Assembly: GCF_023101085.1 (NCBI RefSeq)
Contig: NZ_CP064703.1
Coordinates: 3,720,001-3,784,000, forward strand
Direction: 5' to 3'
DNA from: Bradyrhizobium sp. 170
Lineage (GTDB): Bacteria > Pseudomonadota > Alphaproteobacteria > Rhizobiales > Xanthobacteraceae
Length of the DNA: 64,000 nt
Part shown: positions 48,625 to 57,391 of the stretch, in pieces
Position numbering within the stretch: position 1 is the first letter of the stretch
How the letters are laid out: each line of letters starts with the position of its first letter
Notes under the pieces: generated by a model
Told to the model about the DNA's origin: nothing
Database searches by the model: none
What the model saw: only the letters and a program-made list of their open reading frames with translations
Made by a program: the position numbers and the translations under genes

Positions 48625-49053
48625 ATGCGAGCGCCCCTTGCTCCCGCCTCAGGAAGTCCTGCCTTGTCCATGCTTTCGGTAATCTCGGTCGTTGATGACG
48701 ACGTATCCGTCCGCACCGCGACCGACAATCTTCTAAGTTCGCACGGATACCGGGTCTATACATTTGCGTCGGCTGAGGAGTTCTTGCAGTCGAGCTGCCT
48801 GAACGACTCGTCTTGTGTCATTGCGGACGTCCAGATGCCGGCTATGGGCGGCTTGGACCTTCTGATGCACATGCGCGCCCAAGGTTACAATGCACCATTC
48901 ATCTTTATCACGGCTTTTCCGGAAGAGAACGTCCGCACGCAAGCCCTGAGGGCCGGAGCCATTTCCTTCCTGGCCAAGCCGTTCGCGGGATCCGTCTTGA
49001 TCAACAGCATCGAAATTGCCCTAAGTGAACGTCGAGGCGACGCGGGCAAATGA
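48625..49053 (+). CDS. Receiver-only (CheY-like) response regulator
   Basis: A 142-residue protein with one receiver domain: VVDDDVSVRTATDNLL, the aspartate in CVIADVQMPAMGGLDL, ITAFPEENVR and FLAKPF. It is most like the FixJ-type receivers but has no HTH; the stop comes soon after the last helix. ATG 48625 follows GGAGG at eight bases; 48670 is an alternative. It may act as a phosphate sink or a partner of the kinases on either side. Confidence 0.85.
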   Translation: MRAPLAPASGSPALSMLSVISVVDDDVSVRTATDNLLSSHGYRVYTFASAEEFLQSSCLNDSSCVIADVQMPAMGGLDLLMHMRAQGYNAPFIFITAFPEENVRTQALRAGAISFLAKPFAGSVLINSIEIALSERRGDAGK

Positions 49054-49140
49054 GATCCTGAGCCCTGCCTGAGTTCGAACGCTTCCGCTGGCCTTGTCGA
49101 CGTCAGCAGGGCATCAGGAGGGTGTCGTCCTGATAGCAAA

Positions 49141-49205
49141 CAAAGGTATAGGGCGACCCAAACCTACACGACTTTACAAACAACCACCGTAGGATCGAAC
49201 CGCCC
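49141..49205 (+). promoter_or_regulatory. Conserved block upstream of the orphan kinase gene
   Basis: Ungapped relative of the block before sorA, with GTATAGGG, ACCCAAACC and GTAGG at identical spacing. It lies about 170 bp before the kinase start. Confidence 0.5.
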
Positions 49206-49373
49206 GACTTGAGCGGACTAGGCTTGCATTTGCAGCTGGACCAGGGCTGCCGCAGGGTAGGCGAAAGCGGCAAGGCGAAGGGGGTGTTGACGAAGTCATT
49301 GCTCCCTTATTCCAGGCCTTCCAAGCACATCCCAGGGTCGGCAGAAAACTGGAGCTCACGGGGTAAACTTTCT

Positions 49374-50744
49374 ATGCAACTGTCCGAGTTCATGCGCTCG
49401 ACAACGCTGTGGTGGACGGCAGTGGTGGCCATGACGTTTGCGGCCTTTCTCGTCGCGCTGCTCGGCTTCGTCTACTGGAAAACAAGGGATGACCTGACGA
49501 TGCGATCCGATCGTGTGATCGCCTCGCAAATCGACTTCTTCGCGCGCTTGTCGCCGGAGCGCAGGCTCAACGCGATAGATGACTATCTCAAGCAGGATCC
49601 GGGCCGCCTTAGGCTCGGGGGGGTGTTTGGGCCAGATGACCGCAGGATCGCGGGCAATCTGGAACACCTGCCGCCAAATCTTATGGCCGACAACGCGGTA
49701 CAGGAAGCTGTGATCGACCGAGCCGACGAAAGCGGGAAGAAAGGACAGGCTGTCCGCCTGATCGCACGAAGGGTGCCAAACGGCGACATGCTTGTGATCG
49801 GACGAAACGTCGACGATGTCGCGGAGATCGCGCACGTCGTCGGAGGAGCGCTCGCGCTTGGTCTGCTTTCGGCGGTACTTCTCTGCTTTGCGGTCGGCGT
49901 AGCGTTGAACGCTCGCGCCCGCAGGCGAATCGTTGAAGTCAACGAGCGGGTACAGCGCATTGTCGCCGGCAATTTGCGTGAACGACTCCCGCATCGGAAC
50001 ACCGACGATCCGTTCTCCAAATTTGCCATGATAGTAAATGGTATGCTCGACGAGATGGAAACTCTCATCCACGCCCTTGCGGGCCTCGGCAATGACATCG
50101 CGCATGACCTGCGCACGCCACTTACGCGTGCACAATTGACGCTCGAGCGCGGTCGCGCCAACGCCACCACATTGGAGCAACTGCAGACGGCCGCAGACAA
50201 AACGCTAGGCTCACTAGATCAGTCGCTTTCAATCATTACCGCCATTCTGCGGCTTGCGGAAATCGAGAGAAGTCAGCGGTCGGCCGGCTTCGGCAAGGTC
50301 GCGTTGGCGGAAATCACACGCGAAGTGGTCGACATGTACGAGCCGATAGCGGAAGACAAAGGTGTCGCCCTTCTGATCCAGTCAGCTGATGAACTAAGCG
50401 CTCATGGTGACCGGGACTTGCTTATCGAGGCGGTGGCCAATCTCGTCGACAACGCCATAAAGTTTACGCCCGCCGGTGGGCAGGTTGAGATCGAATTATT
50501 TCGCAGCAAAGGCGAGAATATCGTGCGCGTGAGGGATACCGGTCTCGGCATCACCGAACACGAGCGTGACGCGGTCCTAAGGCGTTTCTACCGGTCGGAT
50601 AGAGTAAACCACACGTCAGGCCTGGGTCTCGGCCTTAACCTGGTGGCCGCCATTGTAAAGTTGCACGGCTTCCGATTCACGATCCTTCCGGGGTCTGGGT
50701 GCGTGGTCGAAATTGCATGTCCGCATGCGTCGACCCTTTCGTGA
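49374..50744 (+). CDS. Orphan sensor histidine kinase near sorAB
   Basis: About 456 residues, paralogous to the kinases at 20.9 and 24.6 kb: helix 1 (about 13-35), a periplasmic domain with GVFGPDDRRIAGN, helix 2 (about 163-185), HAMP, H-box NDIAHDLRTPLTRAQLTLE, and HATPase with LVDNAIKFTPAGG and VRDTGLGI. I choose ATG 49374 because the paralogue aligns there (MQLSEFMRSTT). No OmpR-type regulator is adjacent; the nearest regulator is the receiver-only protein just upstream. Confidence 0.88.
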   Translation: MQLSEFMRSTTLWWTAVVAMTFAAFLVALLGFVYWKTRDDLTMRSDRVIASQIDFFARLSPERRLNAIDDYLKQDPGRLRLGGVFGPDDRRIAGNLEHLPPNLMADNAVQEAVIDRADESGKKGQAVRLIARRVPNGDMLVIGRNVDDVAEIAHVVGGALALGLLSAVLLCFAVGVALNARARRRIVEVNERVQRIVAGNLRERLPHRNTDDPFSKFAMIVNGMLDEMETLIHALAGLGNDIAHDLRTPLTRAQLTLERGRANATTLEQLQTAADKTLGSLDQSLSIITAILRLAEIERSQRSAGFGKVALAEITREVVDMYEPIAEDKGVALLIQSADELSAHGDRDLLIEAVANLVDNAIKFTPAGGQVEIELFRSKGENIVRVRDTGLGITEHERDAVLRRFYRSDRVNHTSGLGLGLNLVAAIVKLHGFRFTILPGSGCVVEIACPHASTLS

Positions 50745-50911
50745 ACAACGGGAGCTGGTTCCGACAGACGTGCCCAAGTTCCGGCGCCCGTCCGGCGGTC
50801 GATGCAAACTTCAGCATGCGCGCGAAGCTTCGCAGCCCTCCCAGAATGGGGACGAGCCAATGGCCGCGGAGGATCATGGCGCAGCGGCGACCTGCTCATG
50901 GGCGTCCAGCT

Positions 50912-51197
50912 GGAATAGACGAGGGCTGCACCGGCATTGACGGTGGTCGCAACACCGAGCACCTCAGCGATCTCTACCCGCGAAGCGCGGTGACGCGCCG
51001 CCGCTTCGGCGTGCACGGCGATACAGCCGTCGTACCGGACGGTGACGGCGACCGCGAGCGAGATCAGTTCACGGGTCTTCGGCCCGAGCAGATTTGTGTT
51101 TTGGCCAGCGGCGGTCAGGGCTTGATAGCCCTTGATCGTGTCGGGGTTAAGCTTGGTATTTCGCCACATTGAGCTGCTGACATTCAAGCATGGCCAT
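50912..51197 (-). pseudogene. Carboxymuconolactone-decarboxylase-family remnant
   Basis: AhpD-like fold remnant closely related to the intact gene at 57.4 kb. The N-terminus MAMLECQQLNVAKYQ is in one frame and KLNPDTIKGYQALTAAGQ onward in the next, with about ten family residues missing between. The CxxC redox motif (RCDGC in the paralogue) reads RYDGC, so one catalytic cysteine is lost. After NAGAALVYS the sequence leaves the family without a stop. Three independent defects argue for a real pseudogene. Confidence 0.7.
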
Positions 51198-51271
51198 GTG
51201 ACTGCTCCTGATTTCGATTTGGCAAGTGGCCTGTTCCAAAGTGAATGCAACATGCCTCGCTTTCTTTCGCT

Positions 51272-52417
51272 CTATTCCGTTCTGATCCTGACGTTGAATA
51301 CGTTGCCGTTGACGGTGCGCAACTGCAACGTCGCGGCGCGAGAGAGGTTGCCAGTGTCCGAAACGCTCGCGGCGGGTAGCGTGATCGTCGCCATGGCACC
51401 CATCTGCGCGCGAAGCCCGAACGGACCCGATGCAAAGCGATTGTAGGAGAACTCGTTGGCGATTGCCGAAGCCGGCAGGTGGCTCAACGCGGTTCCGTCC
51501 CATTGCTCGAGCACAGAGCCATCAATGGACTTCAGGACTGCAGTCATCACATTGGAAGGCGCTGCCGGCGTGCCGCCATCGAGATAGGCGTGGAAGCGCA
51601 CGGCGCCGTTCGGGAGCAGGACACCGTCCGTTAGACTAAGGTGATGCTTGCTCGGACTAACCGGTCCACCATGAAACGGAGTGACCACCGAGCCGCGAAG
51701 GTAATCGTAGGTGGCAACACTGAAAATGACAGTCGCAGCAAGCGCCGCGACCGCGACTCTCTGGAACGGCTCACTCCGCATCGGAAGCGGCAAGGCTCCA
51801 GACATCCACCGAAACCACGGCCGGCCAGCGAGCGCAGGCCTGCGTGCCAGCAGCGCGTTGTCGAGCGAGAAGGCGCCGCTGCCGCCAAGCATCAAGGTGG
51901 CGCCGATCGCCGAATTGCAAGCCGCCATTGTCCATTCGTCTATGCAGGTTGCACCCTGCCATCCGAACATCAGCATCAGCATCACGGAGAGGCCGATTGA
52001 GACTAAAGCCGCGGCCCGGGTGAGCAGGCCGGTGATCAGGAGCAGTCCAGTGATGAGCTCGGCCGCGCTGAACAGAATGAGCGAAGAATAGAGAAAATAG
52101 AAATGATGTAGCAGATAGGCGATGAGCTGATCCGTTCCGAGCAAGGCGCCCGGCATCGCCGATTGGAGTTTGTTGGCCATCCAACTCGCGGCGTTCGGAT
52201 CGAGTTTGGCGGGCGCGTAGATGAAGCGACGCGAGCCGCCGCCCCAATAGATGAATCCTTGAATGAAGCGGATCGAAAGCAGAGCGAGCGCAGCGCTGCG
52301 CAGCGCGTCTGTCCTGCCGCGTAGGGCAGCGGCTGGATGGGAGGCGGCAGCCGTACCGTCTTTGACCTGGGCGAGGGCAGCCGATGCAAAATTAATACGG
52401 CGAAGAAAAGATGTCAT
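51272..52417 (-). CDS. doxDA: Thiosulfate:quinone oxidoreductase, DoxD-DoxA fusion
   Basis: Membrane enzyme that oxidises thiosulfate to tetrathionate with quinone. The 381 residues join a DoxD part (about 40-190: FIQGFIYWGGGSRRFIY, then helices and the FGWQGATCIDEWTMAACNSAIG segment) to a periplasmic DoxA-like part (about 245-381, after helix VAVAALAATVIFSVATYDYL, with LTDGVLLPNGAVRFHAYLDG). The fused form is known from Acidithiobacillus and others. It lies 14 bp after the exported DsrE-like gene on the same strand, so they are likely one operon. Confidence 0.85.
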   Translation of the reverse strand: MTSFLRRINFASAALAQVKDGTAAASHPAAALRGRTDALRSAALALLSIRFIQGFIYWGGGSRRFIYAPAKLDPNAASWMANKLQSAMPGALLGTDQLIAYLLHHFYFLYSSLILFSAAELITGLLLITGLLTRAAALVSIGLSVMLMLMFGWQGATCIDEWTMAACNSAIGATLMLGGSGAFSLDNALLARRPALAGRPWFRWMSGALPLPMRSEPFQRVAVAALAATVIFSVATYDYLRGSVVTPFHGGPVSPSKHHLSLTDGVLLPNGAVRFHAYLDGGTPAAPSNVMTAVLKSIDGSVLEQWDGTALSHLPASAIANEFSYNRFASGPFGLRAQMGAMATITLPAASVSDTGNLSRAATLQLRTVNGNVFNVRIRTE

Positions 52418-52431
52418 GACCTAACCCGGTG

Positions 52432-53229
52432 CTATTTTGCGTAGTGAAAGCCGACCTGCTGCAACTCGGGCAGGGTGCCGGCGGCACCGGGGATCAAAAC
52501 CACGTCATCCACCAGATGGTTGGTCAATTCCGCCGCAAGCGCGGCATGAGAGAGCTTGTCGGGATTGATATCGACTTTGATAAGGGCCGCAGCCTGTTCC
52601 CAAATTGCATTGTGGCAGGACAAGAAGACAACGCCGCGCCGCATCAGGGCCGGGATCGAATTATCGTCGCCGGAGAACGGGCCCGCCGGATCCTCATAGT
52701 TCGCCGGATTGGCAGCCACCGCTTTCCGTTCGACGATGGATGTATTGGTCTGGAATTCCTCGCCAGCCAGTTGTGTGAGCTGATACTTGTCCCACGTGGC
52801 CTGATCATAGAGCGCAAGATTCGCCGTACCATGCGTAACCGAGACGGTGAGGAAGTCAGGATGCTTGAACGACCATATCTGCGAATTGAGCGCGTTGCGC
52901 ATCAGGTTCAGCCAGGGGCCCGCGATGTCGGTGTTATCCCATGCCTGCCTTGGCGCAGGACCGTAGGACAGCACTTCCATCAATGCTTCGTGATCCCATT
53001 GTTCTGAGCTGTTCAGGATCATCGGCACCGTCTTGAAGTCGCGGCGGCGAGGTGCCTGCGCGAGACGCTTCTTTAAAGCGCCAAGACGTGTTGCACCGAG
53101 CGGCGTCAATGCGGATTCGATGGCCGCTGTTGCAGGCTTGGCCGCGGCCGATGCAAGGCCGACCGCGCCTGTAGCCAGGCTCAAAGCGAATGTTTTCAGT
53201 ATGCCTCTTCTTCCGGTGGTGACCTTCAC
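52432..53229 (-). CDS. TAT-type exported DsrE-like protein
   Basis: A 265-residue protein with an N-terminal export signal (TGRRGILKTFALSLATGAVG). The C-terminal third, RRGVVFLSCHNAIWEQAAAL ... VDDVVLIPGAAGTLPELQ, resembles the DsrE/DsrF fold with its single cysteine, used in sulfur-relay proteins. The family call is by pattern only. It is upstream of, and 14 bp from, doxDA, which supports a role in periplasmic sulfur handling. A weak relative of the TAAA palindrome (TTTAATGG end) lies about 60 bp upstream. Confidence 0.6.
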   Translation of the reverse strand: MKVTTGRRGILKTFALSLATGAVGLASAAAKPATAAIESALTPLGATRLGALKKRLAQAPRRRDFKTVPMILNSSEQWDHEALMEVLSYGPAPRQAWDNTDIAGPWLNLMRNALNSQIWSFKHPDFLTVSVTHGTANLALYDQATWDKYQLTQLAGEEFQTNTSIVERKAVAANPANYEDPAGPFSGDDNSIPALMRRGVVFLSCHNAIWEQAAALIKVDINPDKLSHAALAAELTNHLVDDVVLIPGAAGTLPELQQVGFHYAK

Positions 53230-53424
53230 GGACGTCTAACTCCTGCTTGTTTCTCTGCAGGCAGATAGACGTCGGGCTAACTCGGGGCCATTAAATAATT
53301 TGAATGAGATCAACGCGGGAACGCCCGCACCGACGCGTCTTTCTCAAATGAAATTTACTGGCGTAACGGCAATCGCGCTCCGATGTAGCCTTACACCCCA
53401 ACACACTCTCCAAGGGAGACCAAG

Positions 53425-53685
53425 ATGAAATTAGCATTGATCGGCGCCGCCGCTGTTGCCGCGGCAGCTTCCGCAACTCCGGTACTGGCGCAGGCTGTTA
53501 TCGAAGACCCCGGCTATTGCGCGCAGTTCTACCCCAACGCCAATTGTCAAAATCTGGGACCGGGTAATCCGTACACCGATGGTGGTTCCAGGCGGAACGG
53601 GAAGACTATGGTGTTACGCCACGCGACGCAGCCGACCGAGCCCGAGGCGTACCGTTATCATGGCGGACCGAAGTACAACGATTGA
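53425..53685 (+). CDS. Small exported hypothetical protein
   Basis: An 86-residue protein with a signal peptide (MKLALIGAAAVAAAASATPV, cleavage near LAQ) and a short tail with two cysteines in YCAQFYPNANCQN and GPGNPYTDGG. ATG follows GGGAGA. Divergent from the DsrE-like gene. No family recognised. Confidence 0.6.
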   Translation: MKLALIGAAAVAAAASATPVLAQAVIEDPGYCAQFYPNANCQNLGPGNPYTDGGSRRNGKTMVLRHATQPTEPEAYRYHGGPKYND

Positions 53686-53689
53686 CGAC

Positions 53690-53991
53690 ATGGCTCAGTG
53701 CGCCATGTGGGCGAGAATGGCTTACTCATCTGCACCGTCGCGTTATGGCCGGCGGCCAGTGCTTCCACGATCTGGTCCCAGACGCCAGCCCGCCCAACGA
53801 ACGAAGCGATTGTGACAAGTGGTGCGGGACCATATGTCTCTGGCAGATCGCGCCATGGCGCATCTGAACGCAGGACCCAAAAGATGCCATTGAGCACGCG
53901 ACGGACACTTGCACGCCGAACGCCGCGCGACTTGTTCGGCAGCATCGGCTTGATGGCGGTTCCATTCATAATCGCTGAGTTCGTAGCGCAT
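53690..53991 (-). mobile_element. IS5-family transposase remnant (N-terminal part)
   Basis: The minus strand shows pieces of an IS5-type transposase in several frames: MRYELSDYEW (starting 53991), AIKPMLPNKSRGVRR, VLNGIFWVLRSDAPWRDLPE, and RAGVWDQIVEALAAGHNATVQM. At least three frameshifts separate them, and the catalytic DDE domain is missing. I could not find terminal inverted repeats. A decayed fragment of about 300 bp. Confidence 0.75.
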
Positions 53992-54339
53992 GATTTGAGG
54001 CTCCGGTTTCGGAGCCTTACGTCTCGGACAGCGCCGTCAACCCGCAATGGCCTATGGCGTTGCCGCTAATGCTCTGAATTTACTTCCGCTTTCGGCGGCA
54101 TAGCGGACCTGGCCGGACTTGCTACAGGCTCGACCGGTCGCGAATGGACCCAAGCGGACTCTCATCGGCGGTCGCCCCACAGCAATCGTCGGCGCCGAAC
54201 CTGTTGCCTTTTAAGATGACTGTGGCGCGGCTGCCACTCGGATCGGAATTTTCTGGCGTCGCTGCATATGGCGCCGACTTTGTCTTGCCGACCAACTTTA
54301 CCATCCTACAATCGTACTTGTTGAGCCAGGGAGGCTCGC

Positions 54340-55842
54340 ATGTCAAAGCTCGGCATTTTTGCTGCAGTGATCATCGCAGCCGCTGGCGCCTCCTACGGAG
54401 TTGAGGCGTGGGCCGCCGACGTCGTTCCGACCGGGGCTTCCGCGGCAACCGCCGCGCCCAAGCTGTGCACCGACGGTTGGGACTTTATTGCCACGGACTG
54501 CCAGCTGACTTGGCGGGGCATCACGGTCTATGGCGCAATAGACGCGGGGTTCGGCTGGCAGAGCCACGGCGCGCCGTGGGACCCACGATCCGCTGTCGGA
54601 GCCTCATACTTAATCCAGAAACAGAACAACTCGGCGCTTTGGGGCCCTGCACCCAACGCGTTGACCAATTCATTCATTGGAATCAAAGGAACTGAGCCGA
54701 TCGGCGGGAACGTCTCTGTTGTCTTTGCTCTGGATGCCGGCTTCGACCCATATTCCTTGCGATTCTCCAATGGACCGGGATCGATTGCTGCGAACGCCGG
54801 CATCCCCCAAAACTTTGCAACCGCCTACTCGGATTCAAGCCGAGCGGGCCAGTGGTTCAACGGCCAAGGTTATGTCGGCGTCAGTTCTCCGACCTATGGC
54901 ACCCTGACCGTTTTCCGACAGAACTCGCTGACCCTGGACGCTGTCTTCGACTACGATCCGTTCGGCGCCTCTTACGGCTTCTCACCCATCGGCTTTCAGG
55001 GAATAACCTGTGGCGGCGGCAATACCGAAAACTGTAGAAACTCGACGTCATTGAAATATCGGATCAACGTCGGCCAGTTCCGGGCGGCGGCGCTGTGGCA
55101 GTTCGGCGGCTACGCCCAGAACAATGCCTCCAATGGTGCATACCAGTTCCAAGCCGGCGGCGATATCTCAACGTGGGGTAAAGGTGTGCTCTCGGTCGAC
55201 GCAATTTACAGCCATGTCAGAGATTCCGTGTCGCTCGCACTTGCGCCGGGAAGCAATAACGCCAATGGGGTGCCGATACCGCCGTTCTTGCCACAGACGC
55301 TCACAGCGACGATCTCCGACAATGAAGCCGTGATGCTCGTGGCCAAATACACGAACGGACCGCTGAAGTTGTACGCCGGTTACGAGCATATTCGATACAT
55401 GGCGCCCAGCAATCCGCAAACCGCTTTCACCAATATCGCGGGAACCTTTCTTTGTCTGGGCTGCGATGCGCTCAACAACACGAATATCAACAATACCGCC
55501 TTCGGCGTGAACGGTCTTGGCAACAAGACTTTCCAAGTCATGTGGGCAGGGGCCAAGTACGCTGTTACTGAAAACCTGGATGTGATCGGCGCCTATTACC
55601 ATTATATCCAGAATTCTTTCTTCGGCACCGCCGCCGGGGGGCCCGCCCCCTGCTTCGGCACCGAGCACCCGCAATGCGCCGGGACATTCGACGGGATCTC
55701 TGCCGCTGTCGATTGGCGGTTTGCACCAAAGTGGGATCTCTATTCCGGGATCATGTTCACGCAAGTGAATGGCGGATTGGCCTTCGGCTTTCTCCAGCGC
55801 AACAACATCGCCCCCACGGTCGGATTGCGCTTCCGCTTCTGA
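54340..55842 (+). CDS. Outer-membrane porin
   Basis: A 500-residue beta-barrel porin. Signal peptide to about residue 26 (ending AWA), then alternating amphipathic strands beginning ITVYGAIDAGFGWQSHG, an FIGIKGTEPIGGNVSVVFAL segment and the closing strand NIAPTVGLRFRF with terminal Phe. It belongs to the general Gram-negative porin family and likely lets small anions or solutes in. ATG follows GGGAGG. Monocistronic. Confidence 0.88.
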   Translation: MSKLGIFAAVIIAAAGASYGVEAWAADVVPTGASAATAAPKLCTDGWDFIATDCQLTWRGITVYGAIDAGFGWQSHGAPWDPRSAVGASYLIQKQNNSALWGPAPNALTNSFIGIKGTEPIGGNVSVVFALDAGFDPYSLRFSNGPGSIAANAGIPQNFATAYSDSSRAGQWFNGQGYVGVSSPTYGTLTVFRQNSLTLDAVFDYDPFGASYGFSPIGFQGITCGGGNTENCRNSTSLKYRINVGQFRAAALWQFGGYAQNNASNGAYQFQAGGDISTWGKGVLSVDAIYSHVRDSVSLALAPGSNNANGVPIPPFLPQTLTATISDNEAVMLVAKYTNGPLKLYAGYEHIRYMAPSNPQTAFTNIAGTFLCLGCDALNNTNINNTAFGVNGLGNKTFQVMWAGAKYAVTENLDVIGAYYHYIQNSFFGTAAGGPAPCFGTEHPQCAGTFDGISAAVDWRFAPKWDLYSGIMFTQVNGGLAFGFLQRNNIAPTVGLRFRF

Positions 55843-56109
55843 AAGCTGGCTACGACCGATCTGTGGGTGTGCTTCGGACCGCGGCGCTGACCCAGATTAC
55901 CCTGCGAGCCAAGCATGACGGGGCCAGGGAAGCTTTGTGCCGGTCCGGGCCGCAGCCGGATTGACGGCGGACCAAAACCAAGAACGGGACCGACATGGGG
56001 CCGACAGTGCCCGCGTTTGCGACTGCAGCAAGTATGAGTCCGCTGTTGGCGCCAGAAACGGTCATTCCCGGATAGCCCGAGACATCGGGCCTGATCAGGT
56101 CTGAGCGTC

Positions 56110-57144
56110 TTAGGCCGATTGGATGTCATTTCTTACTCGCGATCGCCCCTCATGACGGGCCCGGAGTCTACCGGGCGAAATCCCGTAGCGTTTCCGAAAC
56201 GCGCGCGAGAATGCGCTCTCGGAGTCGTAGCCGACCGCTGCCGCCACCTGCGCCAGGGTTGCATTCGTCGAGCTGAGGCGCTGGCGTGCCAGACCGAGCC
56301 GCAACTCACTCAGGAAGCCGAGCGGCGGAAGATCGCCCTCCCTGCGGAAGATCCGAACCAGGGTCGCTCGCGAAACATGCGCTTCCGCCGCAAGCTCGTC
56401 CAGCGTCCATGGATGCGCGGGAGCTCTCAACATGGCGGTGACGGCTCTGGCCGAAGACGACGACGCGAGCAGTCGTATTATGCCGCTCGATGACGCGGAC
56501 TGTTCGAAATGCATGCGAAGCATCATCACGAAGAGAGCGGTGGCGAGCTCGGTGGCGATCGTCGCTGCGCCCGGACGCGCGGCCTGCAGTTCTTCATCGA
56601 TCGCCTGCACGAGCATCCGCATCCGGTCGAACAGATCCGTTCTGCCGATGCTGAGCACGATCGCCTTTGGCAAAGCGGCGGTGACGAGGCTGTACATGGC
56701 CCCTTCGAAACGCAGCCGGCCGCAGATCAGCTCGGTGTCGCTCGCGTCGCGGGTGTTTGTCTTGATCCTGATCGCGTTGTTGTATTCGGTTCTGATCGGC
56801 ACTCCAGGGCTTCCGCCGCGGCTCGCCGATCGCACGACGTGGGAGTCGCCCTGCGGGAGCAGAAGGATGCTGCCGGCTTCCAGCCTGAACGTTTCCCCGC
56901 AATACCGCTCCAGCAGGCAACTTCCATTGGTCACGATGTGAAATTGCGCAAAGCCCGTCGGCTCTGCTTCGTGCGCGACCTCCCATTGCAAGGCAAACCG
57001 GCACACATCCTGAATTTCCGGGCGCACCCGGAACAGGGGAGCAATCGCACTGAGCGGGTTGAGAGGAGCCGCCTCAGTCCCGGCATCCGGATGTTTGATC
57101 CGGTCCGCACAGATTTTGCGCCGCGAGAGCATCGCCAATTCCAT
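56110..57144 (-). CDS. AraC-family regulator with cupin_6 sensor domain (RclR-like)
   Basis: About 344 residues. The N-terminal half is a cupin-type domain (FAQFHIVTNGSCLLERYCGE, LEAGSILLLPQGDSHVVR) as in AraC proteins such as RclR; the C-terminal half has two AraC HTH motifs (WTLDELAAEAHVSRATLVRI and LAQVAAAVGYDSESAFSRAF). Several cysteines lie in the sensor half. It is divergent from the carboxymuconolactone/DUF417/bicupin operon and probably controls it. The start is uncertain (57237, 57144 or 57132). Confidence 0.8.
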   Translation of the reverse strand: MELAMLSRRKICADRIKHPDAGTEAAPLNPLSAIAPLFRVRPEIQDVCRFALQWEVAHEAEPTGFAQFHIVTNGSCLLERYCGETFRLEAGSILLLPQGDSHVVRSASRGGSPGVPIRTEYNNAIRIKTNTRDASDTELICGRLRFEGAMYSLVTAALPKAIVLSIGRTDLFDRMRMLVQAIDEELQAARPGAATIATELATALFVMMLRMHFEQSASSSGIIRLLASSSSARAVTAMLRAPAHPWTLDELAAEAHVSRATLVRIFRREGDLPPLGFLSELRLGLARQRLSSTNATLAQVAAAVGYDSESAFSRAFRKRYGISPGRLRARHEGRSRVRNDIQSA

Positions 57145-57246
57145 GTTCGCACCGATTTCCCAAAGCATCGAATGAATGAGGAGAATGTAATGCGGATGCG
57201 CCAACCCAAGCGCGGAGTTCAGACGCGCAACGATCACGAATACGCG

Positions 57247-57333
57247 ATGAAGAAAACATTCATCGGCGGCGCCCTTGCATTGCCGGTCCTGGCTTATCCC
57301 GCTCGCGCCTCGGCGCGCAACGCGGAGCGCTGA
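57247..57333 (+). CDS. Very short signal-peptide-like ORF
   Basis: Encodes 28 residues: MKKTFIGGALALPVLAYPA then RASARNAER, a near-perfect signal peptide with no mature protein. Either a remnant of an exported protein or a tiny leader before the operon. No ribosome site stands out. Confidence 0.3.
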   Translation: MKKTFIGGALALPVLAYPARASARNAER

Positions 57334-57391
57334 ACACAGTCAATCTCACCGTTCATTCCGCGTTTCACATCGCACCGAAGAGGAGAGCGTC

